In this document: positions 31,624-32,441 of the stretch, piece after piece
Layout of the letters: each line of letters starts with the position of its first letter
Position numbering within the stretch: position 1 is the first letter of the stretch
Origin: Solibacteraceae bacterium
Lineage (GTDB): Bacteria; Acidobacteriota; Terriglobia; Bryobacterales; Bryobacteraceae
Length of the DNA: 32,441 bases
Direction of reading: 5' to 3'
Assembly (NCBI GenBank): GCA_021324015.1
Contig: JAJPJX010000209.1
Span: forward strand, 1 to 32,441
The notes under the pieces: generated by a model
The model's input: only the letters and a program-made list of their open reading frames with translations
Told to the model about the DNA's origin: nothing
Databases searched by the model: none
Made by a program: the position numbers and the translations under genes

Positions 31624-32298
31624 CTATTGGTTTTCCCCCTCCGGCAGGTGAAACGGCACACGCCGCTCGCGATTCAATTGCCTGCTGAAGTCGCGGTCTA
31701 CGGTGTTCAAGGGGGCCTGGCGGATCTTGTGGTCCATGTCCAGGTAGTGCAGCGTGCTGTCGCTCACCCAATAGGCCAACGCCGCCCGGATAACGTGGTC
31801 TTGGAAGGCAATCAGGTATAGCGGAGATGTCTCCCGGCCCACCTCCGCCAGTGATGGTGGTGGGGCAGTCGGGGAGACCGCGGTTTCCTGGTAGGGCGGC
31901 ACCACGATCATGGAGGAGGTCACGGGCTGCTGGGGGTAAACAACGGTAACATTCGGCGCCGCGGCGGGGTAGAGATTAGGCGGCGCGTAGTCGTACGCCG
32001 GCCAGGAAAAGTCAGACGGCCACCAGGAGCCGAAATACAGCGGGTAAGAATAAGCGTAGGGGTAATAAAAGCCATTGCGGCGAAACAACCCGAACCGTCC
32101 GAAATAGCCCGGATGACGGTAGTAACCGGCGCCGAATCCTCCATAGCGGACGCCCCCGCGCAGATAGCCGCCACCCACATGTCCTCCGCGGAAGCCGCCG
32201 GCCGGCGCGGTGCGGAAACCACCTCCCATGCCGCGATGCTGCGCGAAAGCGCCGGTTGCCAGCAGGCAGCACAGCCCGGCCTGCAACAGAACTTTCAT
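31624..32298 (-). CDS. Secreted Gly/Tyr/Pro-rich protein with conserved acidobacterial C-terminus
   Basis: 224 residues from ATG 32298, with AGGAGAGG about 5 nt upstream. Signal peptide KVLLQAGLCCLLATGAFAQ. Residues about 20-75 are Gly/Arg-rich (GMGGGF, GGHVGGGYLRGG), then Tyr/Phe/Pro-rich (YYPYAYSYPLYFGSWW) to about 150. The C-terminal 60 residues are globular: YLIAFQDHVIRAALAYWV, then LHYLDMDHKIRQAPLNTVDR and FSRQLNRERRVPFHLP. That last block resembles a recurring tail on acidobacterial secreted proteins (YLIALKD...AYWV...LHYV...VDRxxSxxLNRER). Function unknown; a surface or matrix-associated protein is likely. Confidence 0.8.
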   Translation of the reverse strand: MKVLLQAGLCCLLATGAFAQHRGMGGGFRTAPAGGFRGGHVGGGYLRGGVRYGGFGAGYYRHPGYFGRFGLFRRNGFYYPYAYSYPLYFGSWWPSDFSWPAYDYAPPNLYPAAAPNVTVVYPQQPVTSSMIVVPPYQETAVSPTAPPPSLAEVGRETSPLYLIAFQDHVIRAALAYWVSDSTLHYLDMDHKIRQAPLNTVDRDFSRQLNRERRVPFHLPEGENQ

Positions 32299-32359
32299 GC
32301 GACCTCTCCTACCTCGGAGCTTAGCGCCAAAGCGGGACGCGGGCAAGCCGCACCGGGCG

Positions 32360-32365
32360 TATGAT
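32360..32365 (+). promoter_or_regulatory. -10 element before the right-edge gene
   Basis: TATGAT lies 12 nt before the ATG at 32378; no ribosome site is seen between them, so a short or absent leader is likely. No good -35. Confidence 0.35.
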
Positions 32366-32377
32366 GGGCATGCATCC

Positions 32378-32441
32378 ATGCAGCGAAGGACATTTCTGTT
32401 TTCCGCGCTGGCACCACTTGCCCGCCTGAGCGCCGCGGCGC
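32378..32441 (+). CDS. Tat-exported protein, N-terminal fragment only
   Basis: The frame from ATG 32378 is open to the window edge and encodes a Tat-like signal: MQRRTFLFSALAPLARLSAA. The twin arginine followed by a hydrophobic core and alanine-rich end is the same style as the DUF1501 and aminotransferase signals here. Only 21 residues are visible, so nothing can be said about the mature protein. Confidence 0.5.
   Translation, partial: MQRRTFLFSALAPLARLSAAA

Noticed and set aside
1-32441. CRISPR arrays, insertion sequences, integrases, phage genes or toxin-antitoxin pairs
   Set aside because: No tandem spaced repeats, transposase-like proteins, attachment sites or paired small toxin/antitoxin ORFs were found.

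Overview
The window reads as a GC-rich chromosomal segment of an acidobacterium, most likely Bryobacterales/Solibacter-like. This is inferred from gene content: two large ADOP-type FtsX/MacB permeases with no ATPase beside them, an Oar-like TonB-dependent receptor with an N-terminal carboxypeptidase-regulatory domain, a CRTAC1 (FG-GAP + ASPIC/UnbV) protein, a DUF1549/DUF1553 + DUF1501 pair, many Tat-type RR signal peptides, and a PEP-CTERM protein. No rRNA, tRNA, CRISPR array, insertion sequence or prophage was seen. Coding density is very high: no gene-free stretch exceeds about 290 bp.

Layout. (1) 1-4113, minus strand: acetamidase/formamidase-like protein, a TolB-like propeller fused to a CehA/McbA-type metallohydrolase, and a secreted protein running off the left edge. 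(2) 4155-7959, plus: a Tat-exported class V aminotransferase-fold protein and an ADOP permease. (3) 7988-16347, minus: TonB receptor, CRTAC1 protein, DUF1549/1553 protein, DUF1501 protein. (4) 16426-23406, plus, divergent from (3): FadR-type regulator, TPR protein, then a three-gene unit made of a TIM-barrel glycosidase-like protein, a sodium:solute symporter and a second related glycosidase-like protein, joined by ATGA stop/start overlaps and headed by its own strong promoter with a palindromic operator. Blocks 3 and 4 look like one carbohydrate-scavenging locus: outer-membrane uptake, secreted hydrolases, inner-membrane Na+ symport, local FCD-domain regulator. (5) 23394-26700, minus: PEP-CTERM protein and a second ADOP permease. 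(6) 26891-32441: small membrane protein, M2 metallopeptidase, NHL propeller, double zinc-ribbon protein, peroxiredoxin, a 140-aa protein of unknown function, a Gly/Tyr-rich secreted protein, and the start of a Tat-exported protein at the right edge.

The two strongest discoveries lie at 30369-31620. First, the peroxiredoxin has an in-frame TGA exactly at its peroxidatic cysteine, followed 13 nt later by a good bacterial SECIS-like hairpin, so it is very probably a selenoprotein that gene callers would split or call a pseudogene. Second, divergent from it is a sigma70 promoter, an RNA with the ordered sequence elements of a SAM-II riboswitch, an intrinsic terminator, and then a single 140-aa ORF of unknown function. 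If correct, that ORF is a SAM-regulated gene outside the known methionine genes.

A further oddity is that two genes (starting near 611 and 13144, minus strand) have no ATG/GTG/TTG start but do have a CTG overlapping the TGA of the preceding gene (CTGA), mirroring the ATGA overlaps seen elsewhere in the window.
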